In this document: one piece after another, positions 35,494 through 48,600 of the stretch
Numbering within the stretch: the first letter of the stretch is position 1
How the letters are laid out: every line of letters begins with the position of its first letter
Source: Anisakis pegreffii
Taxonomy: Eukaryota > Nematoda > Chromadorea > Rhabditida > Anisakidae
Length of the DNA stretch: 64,000 nucleotides
NCBI GenBank assembly: GCA_035041965.1
Contig: JAPYMA010000287.1
Location: forward strand, 118,479 to 182,478
Direction: 5' to 3'
Position numbers and translations under genes: made by a program
The notes under the pieces: generated by a model
Database searches by the model: none
Told to the model about the DNA's origin: nothing
What the model saw: only the letters and a program-made list of their open reading frames with translations

Positions 35494-38400
35494 GCTCATT
35501 GTATTTATACATTCTCTAACGAATATTAATGTGGTACCGACCATATTTTTGGTTTCCTTTTTTCAAGTTGACCAATTTCTTTATTTGTTACTCTGTTTTA
35601 TTCCATTGCAAAGTATTAGTGAGGAAATGAAACAAAAACACCGAAATGTAATTGAAAGATTGTTGAGAATCTTTTTTTTGTTTCCATTCCGGTAAAACTT
35701 CGTGGCGCATAACGGCGTGCTCGTTCATAATGATGAAATTTTTCTCGCGAGTTTTTCCACTGATTTATATATTTTTACAAAATTATTTGACATAACTGAT
35801 CCATTGTTTTATGTCTCTTGACTTATCTTATCTTGATACTGTGATTAGATGATTTTTGTGTTTCGATCATTTTTTATGCGTAATCTTTGTTTTCAATTTT
35901 TTTTCGCTTTTTACTGATTCATTCAAATACGGCTGCAATCAGTTCTGACTGAGGTCCATGCGTAATTACTATAAGGTGGAATTATGGTTATTTTCGAGGG
36001 GCATCATTTCATTGACGCGCTTAATGATACTTATAAAAGTGTTTTAATTTTTGTTGATTCAAGCTGCGACTCTCTGATGTTAGAAGAGCACATAAAATTG
36101 TGTCAAAGTAAGAGTTTGATTTGATGTTGATTGTATGTGGTGTTTCGAAAGTTGATTTCACAGATATTCCTAAAATATTGAACTTCTTCAAACGTTGATC
36201 GAATGTATTTATGCGCTGGTTGATGTGAATATGGTTCCGCGTTTGTTTTATTCATTTGTGTGATACATCTTGATTGGTTGTTAATTCTCCGAATTAGGCA
36301 ACAACCTGACAGAATTGAGCATCCATTGAGCAGTTTCGTTGTTTCAATTTGATTTTATCGCTCATCTTTCAGTTATTTGCTCGTTCGTTAATCCATTTGT
36401 TTCATTGCATATGTGTTGCTAATTTATTCATCTGTAACTGCATCAAAAATCTATCATCAGCATCATAACTATGGGCGATATTTGGATTGTTTGTGTGATT
36501 TTATGCGGTGAAACGATTTTCTATTTTGTATCATTCACGAATAATATTTTGTAAAAATTCTTCGATTCCTTGCATTCTCACGTTTTTTTTCTGTTCATTT
36601 TATGTGTTTTTTATTCGCAAGAATTGGTACCTTTGTTCAGTGAAAGCGACGTTTTTATCAGATATTTCAAGAAGATGAAGGTTGTGCTGTTGAAATTGGT
36701 GATTACGGCTTCTTGTTCTATCTGGATAAGGTTGATGGGTTACGATTTGAACGTTTCAATGTTTTATCACTACCGTAATTTGTAACCATTCGTTTTTACG
36801 AATAAAAACATTCGAACATTACATGCCGTGTTATCGGAAAATTCCATGTTTAGTTTCAGATAGATTAAGATTATTGAGCCGTAGAGAATGAGAGGCTTCC
36901 TCAGTGATTAATAAGGATACTCAAGAAATTCATCAGCCTGTTGTTAAGGAAGTAATCTGCATCGGAAATCGTACGTGTCTTGTGATCTGAAATCGTAGGA
37001 CTACTGTGTCTTGTCATAATCCAAAGGAATCGGATATCCTTCTAAACATCAGAATGTAATGTTTGATAACTCAGATTCCATATCCTAGACGACTTTTCTT
37101 CTTCAAGTGCCATGTGTGCAAACATGTTTGGCGAAAAACTTAACGATATTCTATATCTTCCTGCTTGGGCATGATTAATGGAATATCTTTATCGTTACAC
37201 TCACGATCAACGATAAAAGGGATTCGTTTCATTCACTTGCACTCATATGAGAAATTTTGGATAATAATGATGCGTTGATTCGTTTGTTCACTGTTGACTC
37301 TGATGGGGCATGTAAACCGTAAAACTCAAATGAACATTTTGTTCAAACTGTACCGTGCTGAAATTGGTATGTGTTCGAAGGTTTTTATCAATTGGTGATA
37401 TCATTATTGTGTGCAAAGTGTCATCATATTGTTTCTCAATACGTTAGTATGGAACACAAAAACATTTTTCTCAAACAAAACAACTTTGAGTAAAGTAAAA
37501 CGAATAAAAACTGAAACATTATGGAATCGCACATAAAAATAACAACAGATAGCATCAAATCAACATCAAAATTAACGAAATACGTTAGAGCATAGAGGCG
37601 GCGAATACTTTTCGTAAATTATGTTTAAAGAAAAAAAACGATCGTCTGAGTACGAACAGAATTAATTTTACCACTCATGATTAGGCATCGAATACCGTCT
37701 GTACGGATAATCTAAAGCTATTCGATTGGGAGTCGCCAACTGATCACAAATGAGCAACTTTCAGAGAGTGAGTAAGATGAGCTGATGATGCGTACGACTG
37801 TTCATATGCCCTATTTGCCTAAACCGTCAGTCACTTCTACCTAAAGCAAAAAAAATGCTCTCGGGTTTTTACCACCATGAAATATTTTCTCATTTTCAGA
37901 TTTCGTTTCTTCGGTAATGTGGACACAACATAAAAATGCAAGAATCGCTAAAACACAACAGTCCTGATAATCGTAACGAAACTAACGTTAATAGCAATAA
38001 TAATGAGAACTACAACAGCATGAGTAGCAATAATAATAACAAAAATAATACTATCATAACAAATAATTGCAAAAGTATTATCAGTATGAGTAGAGGATGA
38101 ATGGAGATGCTTAGCAATCAACGAGTAATCAATCCATTTATAATGAAACATTATAAATGCGTCTCGAAATGATCATTATTGAAACGTTAAAAAAAAAACT
38201 GAGAGGAACGTTAAAAACGCTAGTAACAAAAACGGTGCTTACACATAAATATAAAAACACACACAAACAAACACAAAAACAAATATAATCAACAAATTAT
38301 TGATAAACATTGACGAGCAAATAATAAACAATGAAACAACATGAAGTTAATTGTCAAATGAGTGTGTGAACGATGAAGATTATACGGATGATAGGAGAGT

Positions 38401-38532
38401 TATGACAGGATTGATATTACAATGATGATGTGATTACAAGGATCGATCGAATTGAGCTGATCACACATATGCGTGTAACTGATTATTATTCAATTTGTAA
38501 TACAATCGTTCATGAATGAGGTATGAAACAGT
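35494..38532. other. AT-rich 3' flank of hgrs-1
   Basis: No gene is supported. The sequence is T-rich at first, then A-rich. An AATAAA at 36801-36806 is a possible, rather distant, polyadenylation signal for hgrs-1. Around 37960-38060 there are imperfect AAT/AAC runs. Open frames here are products of low complexity. Confidence 0.55.
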
Positions 38533-38623
38533 GTTTGAAAGAGGCCTTAAAGCTTGCTTTACATTTGAATCACACAACATTGCATTCATGTGCTTAAAAG
38601 CAGCTTTGAAGCCTCTTCCAAAC
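38533..38623 (+). ncRNA. candidate pre-miRNA-like hairpin
   Basis: This 91-nt segment folds into one stem of roughly 28-30 base pairs with scattered mismatches and a one-base bulge, closed by a terminal loop of about 25-30 nt. The outer arms begin GTTTGAAAGAGGC and end GCCTCTTCCAAAC. Size and imperfect pairing resemble an animal miRNA precursor, unlike the near-perfect fold-backs elsewhere in the window. I do not recognise either arm as a known miRNA. It lies between the 3' ends of two convergent genes. Confidence 0.3.
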
Positions 38624-39685
38624 TTTTTCTTTTCTTCCAATTGTTTTTTGTTGTTTTCACAACAACAAAATCACACTCAACAACAAACAGAGAAAATAAA
38701 GAAAAACAATACAACAATGATTGCATGTGTAACCTGGTTGAGGGGCATATCTATCTCATCGTTCGGTTCAAATTGAACATCGGTTTGTCTGTCTTAGAAC
38801 TGCTTTCGCTTTTATCTTTTTATTCCTTCAAAAGCCAAAAAAGTATGACGATATCAGGAGAGCAGCTGAAATCGCCTATGAAATTGATCTCAGCGTAGAC
38901 TAACCACAGATGTGATTCCAATTGGATTCAGGTTGGAATCTGACGTGATTTTTTGTTTTAGAATCAAAACCGAGAAAACTGGATGGACCAGCGAATCATG
39001 AAAATAACTGATAGTGATTCGAATGTTTTCATGGAAATCCGCTCAAAATAACTTGGAAAAATAGTTTTAAAAATAAAATACAGCAGAAAAACAATAATAT
39101 GTAATGTTCGAATTAAAACGAGAATAATGATAATCAAGGTAATACGTCAACAATAATGATAAGATATAAAGCACAGGAACGAGACAAGCAACAAAAATTG
39201 GGACGCATTCTCGTCTAATAAAACAGTTCGCCGTAATCAAGGTGGCGATTCTAGAAGATCGAAATAAGAAAACAATAACAAATGAGGACATGAAGAGATG
39301 AGATAAGAAACTCAACAATCGCTTCCTTTCGAAACAGACCATGACTTCACAAGTTCAACGAGAAAATCCACACGATCGACTTGAAAAGTAGAGCATAAAT
39401 TTGAGAAGATTCATAATTTACATTCAATGAAGCAAGTAACATAGACACAAATAATAGTAAACAAAATGAGAAAATGAAAGAAAAAAAATCAGCAAATGGT
39501 TGATTTTGGTTGATTAGCTGAACGTTATATGTTACTTGATCATCGCATAAACCTGTTTGACAACACAAAAAAAGTTGAATGACGGTGATTAGCGGATCGA
39601 TAAGGTATATGGTGTAGGTATCGGAGGTACACGTATCGAGTGATTATAGCATAAAAAACATCATAAGAAAACAACTGCTGCTGAA
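38624..39685. other. 3' flank of ebax-1
   Basis: A-rich intergenic sequence with no supported gene. It should contain the 3' UTR of the minus-strand ebax-1 gene; I see no canonical minus-strand AATAAA immediately beyond the stop. Confidence 0.45.
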
Positions 39686-42600
39686 TCAACTTGGTTGTTG
39701 TATGCATGCATTAATGCGTTGTGCCACATCTTTTTTACACGCTTTCTGCTTGCGAACATGCCGCATGAAATCGTCGAACATCAGTTTACCTGGACCAGGT
39801 ATCCAATAGAACGCATCGCGAGCCGTTTTCACCAATTGCACAACCTGAAACAGACGATTGATTCATTGCATTTCCATTTGAACAATGCTCCATTCATTCA
39901 ATCACTAATCGATGGAATATGAACAACTAGTCTTGCCACTTCGCCTATGACATTGAAACATTTGAAAATGTTTCGGTTTTCGCTTAATGCTTGACACTCA
40001 TAACTTTACCCGAACGAATCAGTTACAGATCAGTTCGAAGACGATGATATCAAACAAAAACTAATTCTAGGCAGTAACCTCTTCAGTATCAGAAGCAACG
40101 AATCGTGGATGACTGAGTTTTGAGCTAGCTGCCATATAGAACATCTCCACGCAATGCTGCATTAAGTCGGCCGTTGGTGCGGGGAAGCCACATTGCATCA
40201 ACACGGAACGAACCTGAAAACACTTCCAATTGAGCACATTGCTTGGTTTGTATCCATATAACGATTGAGCGCACAATTTTCGCATCATAACTCGTAAAAA
40301 TATACAATCTGATTTGTGCATACTGTCCAGTCTGGACATTCAACGAGAACGTGCGAATTCAGTGCCACGTATCCAATTGCAACAGCAATTGGATACGTGG
40401 CGCTGAATTCGCATTTCGCACTGTGGTCGTTTAGGTTAATTCTGTGATTTTGGAAGAAACTTTTTTTTCGGAAATGTGACAGAGCAAAAGAAGCGACGAA
40501 CCTGAGGAGCGTGATTGTGTTTTGAGTTGGACGAACCGTTGGCCATCTGTGATCGAATAATTGGATGCAACAAAGCTTGAGAATGATAGCTGATCTGCGG
40601 CATTTGCCAGTGGAAAACCTTAAATTGACAACTATTTCAGTCACACCATTTGATGCGTTCATATTCATTCCAAACCTTACGCGTTGTGTGAGCGACAACG
40701 TATTCGCGCACTACCGAAATGACTGATAAGGCGATGTGAAGAATGAAATGTTGAGATGGAATTTTGAAGCAACATCAAGTAAGGTGATGTATTAAGGTGA
40801 AATATAATATCATTCAAACGAAAGACCTTAGTCGATTCAACGGCTAATGAGAATAACACGAACGGCGACGCGATCGAACGAGCAGCAACCTCGCAAAAAC
40901 TCTGCGTGAATACTCCACCCAATTTAACGGCTATCGAGAATAGCCATCGTACATCGTCAGCATAGGCCGGATTCTGAAATGCACATGTGAAGTGCTTGAA
41001 CGAATCTCTCACGGAAAACATTTATGAGTACATCCAGTGGCGTAGTAGCCAGGATTTTTGCCGATGGTGAGGTACAAATTGGTTTGTTCGAGAAAACAGC
41101 TGAAATTTGAGGCGCCTTTTTCAACATTTATTTTTTTCCTTCTCCAATCCATTCTTTCTTATTCGGCGGATCTTTTCCCGAAACCGTCTCCGTCCGTCAC
41201 CTTCAAACTTCTCATTCCCTCTTCGTTTTCCTTTTCTTGCAACGTGCTCGGGGAAGGTGCGCCGCGCCCCATATATGAGGAATGCGTTGTTGAAATGCCT
41301 TATATTGATTATGATGGTAAGGTACTTCTCAGTTCATATCAGTGAGCTGAATAAACAAACCTGTGAAAATTTGGCGTAACTTCGATTATCGTCATGATTT
41401 CGGTTACCCATCGTTTCCAGTGCCTTCATACCGACACGATGCGCATGCACCAACTTCACCATTCTTGGATCACCCACTATCATGCCGCCACTCACTGATG
41501 GTGCGATTGTGTTGGTTATATTCGGTTGATGATGGATGAAGGTTACAATGGAATTTGGTGGAGGATGCGATACTGGTGGAGCTGTGCTTAGCGGATTACC
41601 GTGATGCATTTGAGCGTTAGTGGCTGAGCTGATTGCAGCGCCACACGGTGGCGGTGGCGTGGAAAGCAACTGGGGACAGTTTTGAATCATCGATGGACCA
41701 GATGTAGCGATATTTTGATGGTGATGTAGCGTTGAGAGAGCCGGAGCTCCACTCAGCGATGGCACAGACATCTGAATGATAATCAGTTCTAGTTAGGTTG
41801 CGTCCACGATGAAGTAGGTGAGCTTTTTATGCGGTGGTTAATCAGGTATGAACTGAACTGCAGTTAAACTATAACACTATAATTCTCAATGTAATTGAAC
41901 TATAATTAAACTTGAACGATATAGTGAAACTTGAATGAATGTATTTTTTTCATTCTTCCACTCATCGCATTTTCGCATTCTAAAGAAATCCTTCCGCGAA
42001 ACATAGTAACAACTCTCATACGCTTAACTAACGCCTGAAACTGAAGATTATGACAACAGTTGTCCATCTCAACGCCTTAAGTCAACGCATCTTTTCGGAG
42101 CATGATAAAAATGCCGAAAACATACACAATGGTTTTCTTTGAATGGCTCCATTTCGAAATAGAATGCAAAATAGTGTATTGGATTAAACAACACACACGA
42201 AATTATCTTCAATTCCACTGAATACGTTTGTTTGATGATAATGCATAAAATTTTTGAAAAAAAAATTGTGGAGCTGCAAGCGCTACACATCTCTGAGTGA
42301 GTTTCGTTAGTGTTAATACATTTTAGAAAGATTCACAATAGTCAACGATCAATGCTGTGCACAGTTAGCAACTCAAAAACAATTCACCTCAAATCTAATC
42401 TAATCTTCTTGGGACAATCCAAAATAATCAGCATGCGCATTCTGCTCGATTACGAAAGTGCATGACTGATATTGCATGGCACTCAGACGTCAATTTCACT
42501 CATTTTCGTATGTGATATGCGATCATGAAGTGTTTTGCGATGAATGAAACTGAGTGTTCGATGCAGTATCTCAGGTGTTTCTTCTATGAGTAAGATCAAA

Positions 42601-45600
42601 TGTGGTAGTTTCAGATGGTTTTGGGAAATGAAATATTACCGATCAATGTCGCGTGAAATATTTGACTAAATGATAATTCTGTTCAGATGGCTCCCTTTTG
42701 GAATGAAACTAGATGAAGAGTTTTGAGCGAGTGATAGCGAAAACTGTTCTGTGTAATAGATTGTGCATTTGCAGAAAATAAGAGATGTAATTTGATTTCT
42801 TTTTTGCAGCGTTCCAGTGCGTTTGAGTGAGGATTTTGAGTGAGTGCTAACCTGCACAGTATGATCGTTGTTGCCAACGGGTGGCGGATGCTGTAGTTGA
42901 ACAGAAGTGGTGATGGGTGGTTGTTGGTTTGGTTGATGCTGTGGTGTAAACGAGGTCGGTGGAAGCAGTGGAGCAGTAGCACATGAACTGACACCTAAGG
43001 TGCCGCCGCCGCCGCCACGCCTCGAGATATGCACCGCTTGCAGAGGAGTAAGATTAGGTGCCGAATGACTAACGTGAAGAGATCTGGCGGACATAGCGCC
43101 CGGAACGTTTACATTCATCACACCTCCAGATTGGATCATACCAACACTTGACGTTTGTTGTTGTTGCTGTTGTGCTGACGAGGTTTGCCCAAGTTGCATG
43201 GATGCATTCAGATGCATTCCGCTTACTACTACTGCTGACGACGATGTTGCTGGTGGTGGTGGTAACGGCCCACTGCAAACATCAAATCAAACCAATAATC
43301 ATCACACTAATATCCCAACTCTACTGTTATATTCAATAGAACTTATCGCTCTTCTCACAAGTAAGTGCGCCGAACGAAATCACATACATATTCAGTCCTA
43401 TTTGTAGATTTAGTCCTATTTGTAATCCTTCGTATATTTAGTCGTGTTTGTAGATTTTGAACAAAACGAGTACCCGTTTGATCATACACCAGTTAATTTG
43501 ATAAAATAATCAGTAAATGAAGTACCGTGGTCCATAAGGCATGATAAGTTGCTGTTGTTGTTGTTGTTGTTGCTGTTGAGCGGTGTTGATCGGTTGCATG
43601 AAAAGAGATGTGGATCGATGAGACAACGCAGACGGATGTTGAGTGGCTGAGGGATGTTGAGGTGGAAAACGATAATAGGATGCTTGTTGGAAGGGAAGTT
43701 GCTGGGCAAGCGAAAGTTGAGTGAACTGCATCTGCGGTATCTGCAGCATAGTACCGTTCGTAGGATAAAAAACCTTTAAAAACAACAACATTCATCATAC
43801 ATCACTCTTTGACATGCTTACAGTGCTAGTGCTGCAATCGATTAGATTCCATGCAAACAGATTATAGTCTTATCAACGCAGATAGTTAAGTGATGTGGGA
43901 TGATTTCAGATGGCATTATGAAATTGATTCCTTTGAAAATTGTTCGTAAAATTGACACATATCGCATTCATTTCATCAACCCAAAATGGATATGGGACAG
44001 ATTAAAGCAATTTTCCAATAGCACTTCAAATAGTTATCAATGTAGTTACCTGATGTAATTGCGGAGGTAGGTTTTCACCGCCAGATTGCGTTTGAGTGAT
44101 ATTTGGTGGGAACTGTGCAACAGGCGATTGAGATTGTAGAGGTGTATTCGTGAGGGAATTTGCTGTGGTTACTGGTTGTTGCTGATGTTGTTGAGCAGTT
44201 GTTTCACTTTCACAGAATAACTCATACCAATGACGGGCAACTTTGAACAATACTTCCGGATAGACACCATCCTTCTCAGCCGCCTGAAACAATCGTTTTT
44301 TTTAAGTACTTGTGAGAACTGAGAATTAAATTGATTAATTTAGTTATGTACATTTGAAAATGAATAATGAATCGTTGAATACAACTTTTCTAAATAGATT
44401 TCGATCAACCGTTCAAACGAATCGATTCAGAAAATGATACGTCGAACAAAATAACACTTCAAGATCACCAACTTGCTCGACAGCTTTGCATGCCTTCTCG
44501 AGCATTTCAGAACTTTGCTCTTTGCACTGATGCAATGCCTTTTGACTTTCGGCTGCCGTCAGCGCATATGCTTTCGGAAGCACGCTAAGTGCTAACTTAG
44601 CTGCTGCCTCAACCATACCTGGATCACGACTCTGACTTGCCTGCAAATGGCCATTGCTGATGTCGTTAATATGAGTCGAAGAATAGCTACGAATGAGGAT
44701 TCGAGAAAGGAATTTGGATAGAATGAGATAAGTGTGTGATCGAAACAAACCTTATCAGCAAGTGCCGCAACTTCTGTTGGGGTGAGATGTGACTCCCAAA
44801 CGCGTTCAACGATCTTGATGGCTGTGTAACCTTAAACCGAATCAATTATCGAAAAAAACGTTCAGTTCATACGAATATCTCTGAATAAGCATGAGTTCAT
44901 ATAGAAGATAATGAGTGACAAAAGTGATTGACTGAATGACCAAATGAACAGAATAGGAAATCTTTTAGAGAGATGAAAAAAAGGAAGATTACCAATTTCA
45001 ATCGCTTGTCCATGTATCCAGCTAACATTCGTACTGTACGTGCGAGTTTGCCAACTTGTTGATACTAAATTATTCAATCCAAGCGCATAAAGACCGATCA
45101 AGAATGAACAAATATGCAACTGTCGATGAGGACCTATAAAATAGAATATGAGTAGATAAACATTTCATGTTTAGCAATCCATATGCATAGACCACTGTTT
45201 AGAGAGAATTCATCTCAATTGTACCGATTTCAGCTCAAATACAACAATTGAAGTTCTTGTCTTCATATCAGCAAAAGTCAAACGAAAGAGCTGTACACAT
45301 TGACGAACCGTTGTGCTGAGCGTTATTTTGACCAGCAATATTTTGCGATGCATTGAAAATCACTGTATTTTGACTACCACCAGCCTCGATCAGTAAACGT
45401 TTCGCCAATTCCATCATATAATGAGCTTGAGCCTCAGACGCCTGATTCGGTGAACTCGGTATCGGCTTTCGTCTTCAACATAAGAGATTGCTTTTGCACG
45501 CAGAAATCATTTTCACTCCAACAGTGTTCATCAAAACAACTAATTAAGAATGGGAGCATCAAATTCTACAATAGAACCAGGCAATCTTGTATCATTGGAT

Positions 45601-48600
45601 CGTACTAGAACAGTACTTGAGTGCAACGAATTGCGTGCTCTCTTCTTGGATCAACGATGCTATGAGTGGTGTGCACACCTGTTCAATTTATAGTAAGGAC
45701 TGCTGGAATCGGAATTGCGATTAGCAGCTGATGTTGACGCTTGTTCGCTGCCACTCGGAGGATGAGTTTGAGAGGATCCGACGCCGCCGAGTCCACCACT
45801 AACGTGGTGCGCTGGTGAGGGTGATTTGGAGGTTTCGGTAGATGCACTCTGACATTCCTTCAATTGAGAACATATTGGAAAACGTAAATCTTTCAGATGG
45901 GTTAAATGAATGAAATCGTTTTTCACATAAATCAAGACGTCCGAATTAGGGAATATTGACATCGAACTTGAGGTGAACAAACCAGAGAAGTTTGACGAGC
46001 CGCGTCAATAATGATACCATGCGAAATCCCCGAACTGCTGCTCTCATCGCTTGGGCTGTCGTTGCTGTCATCCGACGATCGCTGTTGACTCGTCGAAACT
46101 ATCGAAGAACTTTCATCACTGAAAATTTTGATGAAACCGATAAGTGGAATATCAACTGCCTGCTTATGAGTCGAACAAATCACATTTACACGTATTTGCA
46201 ACGTAAATGATGCGAATATTCATCAATATTTCAGCAGTTTCATTTCAGTTTTGAGAGGAGCAGTTGAATTGCTGCATATAAAGTTGTTCGACCATGAGAA
46301 TTTTCCTCTGAAAATACGCAATCGAAAGAACCGACGTTGATTCTTGGCGTTGATTGATCATTGAAGACGTGACATCAAATTGCTGCTTTGATCGTTCATT
46401 ATCTCGCGGATCATCGCACAACACATCACTACTACTTGTGATCTCGTTTGCTATCTCATCGCACGGTTCACTTGTATGCGATGAACGCCGTGATCCACTT
46501 GCAGCAGCATCTTCACAAAACGTTTGACGTCGGAAGTTTGCATCACGACTCACTGAAACTTGAGTGTCGTTATTTGAAGTTGAGACGTACAAAATGATTG
46601 CAGATAGGAGATTCGTTGAATTGGCCGCTTCGGCAATAAGCAAACGATTCAACGAACCAGACTCGTTATCGAGACATTCTTTCAACCAATCACTACGCTG
46701 TCCATGATATGGATACTGTGGACGTTGTCCTCCATACAATTTCACATGCACTGGATCTTGCTCCAAGTAATAGGCGGCGTTTGACTGATGATCTCTGAAA
46801 GATACGTACGTGTTCATTTGGAATATGATCGATGTTTCAGCCATTCTCTTTCGATATTTCTTGAATATTCGCATTACTAATTCAACAATTCGGTTTGCAT
46901 TCATCGTGAGTAACTACTGACGAATTGAGTTTGCATTTTAGATGAGCGTTGAATTAAGAAGCGATAAACTAACTTATACATACGATGCATTGTTGGATCG
47001 AGTAATTGGTCCAGCACAACAGCAAGTTTCTCGGTGCAATCTTTATATCTGAAACTATGTTGATGGAAAGAAATGTCACTATACTCATCACACAACTGTA
47101 TATTGCGATCAACGAACGATAACAGTTCTTCAATTGAACCATCTTCAAATGTCAAACCTCATCAACATTGTTATCGCTAGTTCACCACGCTGTCGCCGAG
47201 TACTTTCACACAACATTGGATTGTCTGCTTCTGAAACCATTAATTTCATGCCGAGTGCCTCTAATGCCACCTTCACGGCCAACTCTTCATCAGACGGACG
47301 ACGCTGTGCACTGCTTCGAGTTGTGATTCCGCTTGACGAACGACGCCTGAAATTTACTGACTGAACACAGCTGATCTGCAATGCCCATAACGCTGAAAAG
47401 GTTTGGTCGAAAAAATTGAAGCCAGTCCATAAGTTTTCCACTCATTTCAATGAGTCTTTGAAAATGCGCCACACACCAATTGCAAAACTGTCAATCGATG
47501 ATATTTTCTAAGTGGTTGAAATGTGATATGGCGATAGAATTGACCCTTGATATGATGAAGTGATGTTGTGGGAGTAGGAAAGTGCATCCAGAAGGTAATG
47601 AGCCAATGAGATTGGCAGTACACGGGCGTGTGGAGAACTGGCGAATATACTCGCGTTCATGACAAATATCCGAGCTCGATCACGAATCAGCTGCAGTTCA
47701 TACGAACCGATCTCTAGTCGCCTCAACAAGTTCACCAATTCAGCTTCCTGCAATTGAACATGCTACATCAAACTAACAAATCCCTGATGAGCCCTACTTT
47801 AAGTTATGAGCCAAATGTTTTGATGACTGCCACTTCACAGGATTTCAATATAGTCAAACATATTTCACATAATGTCAATGAAAGTAATCAAGTATGCGAT
47901 AATGTACTATACGTACGAACATTTTGAAAGAGACTGCTAGAGGCTAATGATGCAACAAGGTGATATCACTAACCAGATGGTACAGTTTAACTTCCAAGAA
48001 TTTAGTTGCCGCAGGTCCTCGGGGCAACTGCAGAGCGTGTAGAGCCAGCGTGAATGCTAATCGATGTGTTTCGGGTTCTTTGATGAGAGACTGCACCAGA
48101 AATATTGTCCTAAAATGGAGTTCGAAATCAGAAATTTGATTCACGACAATATAGGACATGATGAGATTGGAGAATATGGCTCGAATCTTGCCATGTTCAT
48201 TTGAACAATGCGATACGAGAGATCATTAGCTTCAATGAATGTCACACAATCGATGCAGTGCAACGAATCGCATGCATACCTGCTAATTGTTATCGCAGCA
48301 AGCTGCGAGCTTTCCAGAAGACCTTCATCGAATTCTGAAAGGAGACTGCTTTCGCCAGCTGCAGCAGCACCAGACTGTGTTGATGTGGTGGGTATGGAAC
48401 TGGATTGCGAACTTTTACGTCTTCTTGACTTAGCACCCTAAATATTTGGTGACTTTATTATATGTCTCGAGGTCGATATTACCGAAACTTCTGCTAGGAA
48501 CGTTTACCAGCAAAATTTGTTGCAAAATGTTTATTATTCGCAGAAGCATTTACCATTTTGCTAGAACCCACTGCATTACCGTCGGAATGGCATCCCCTGA

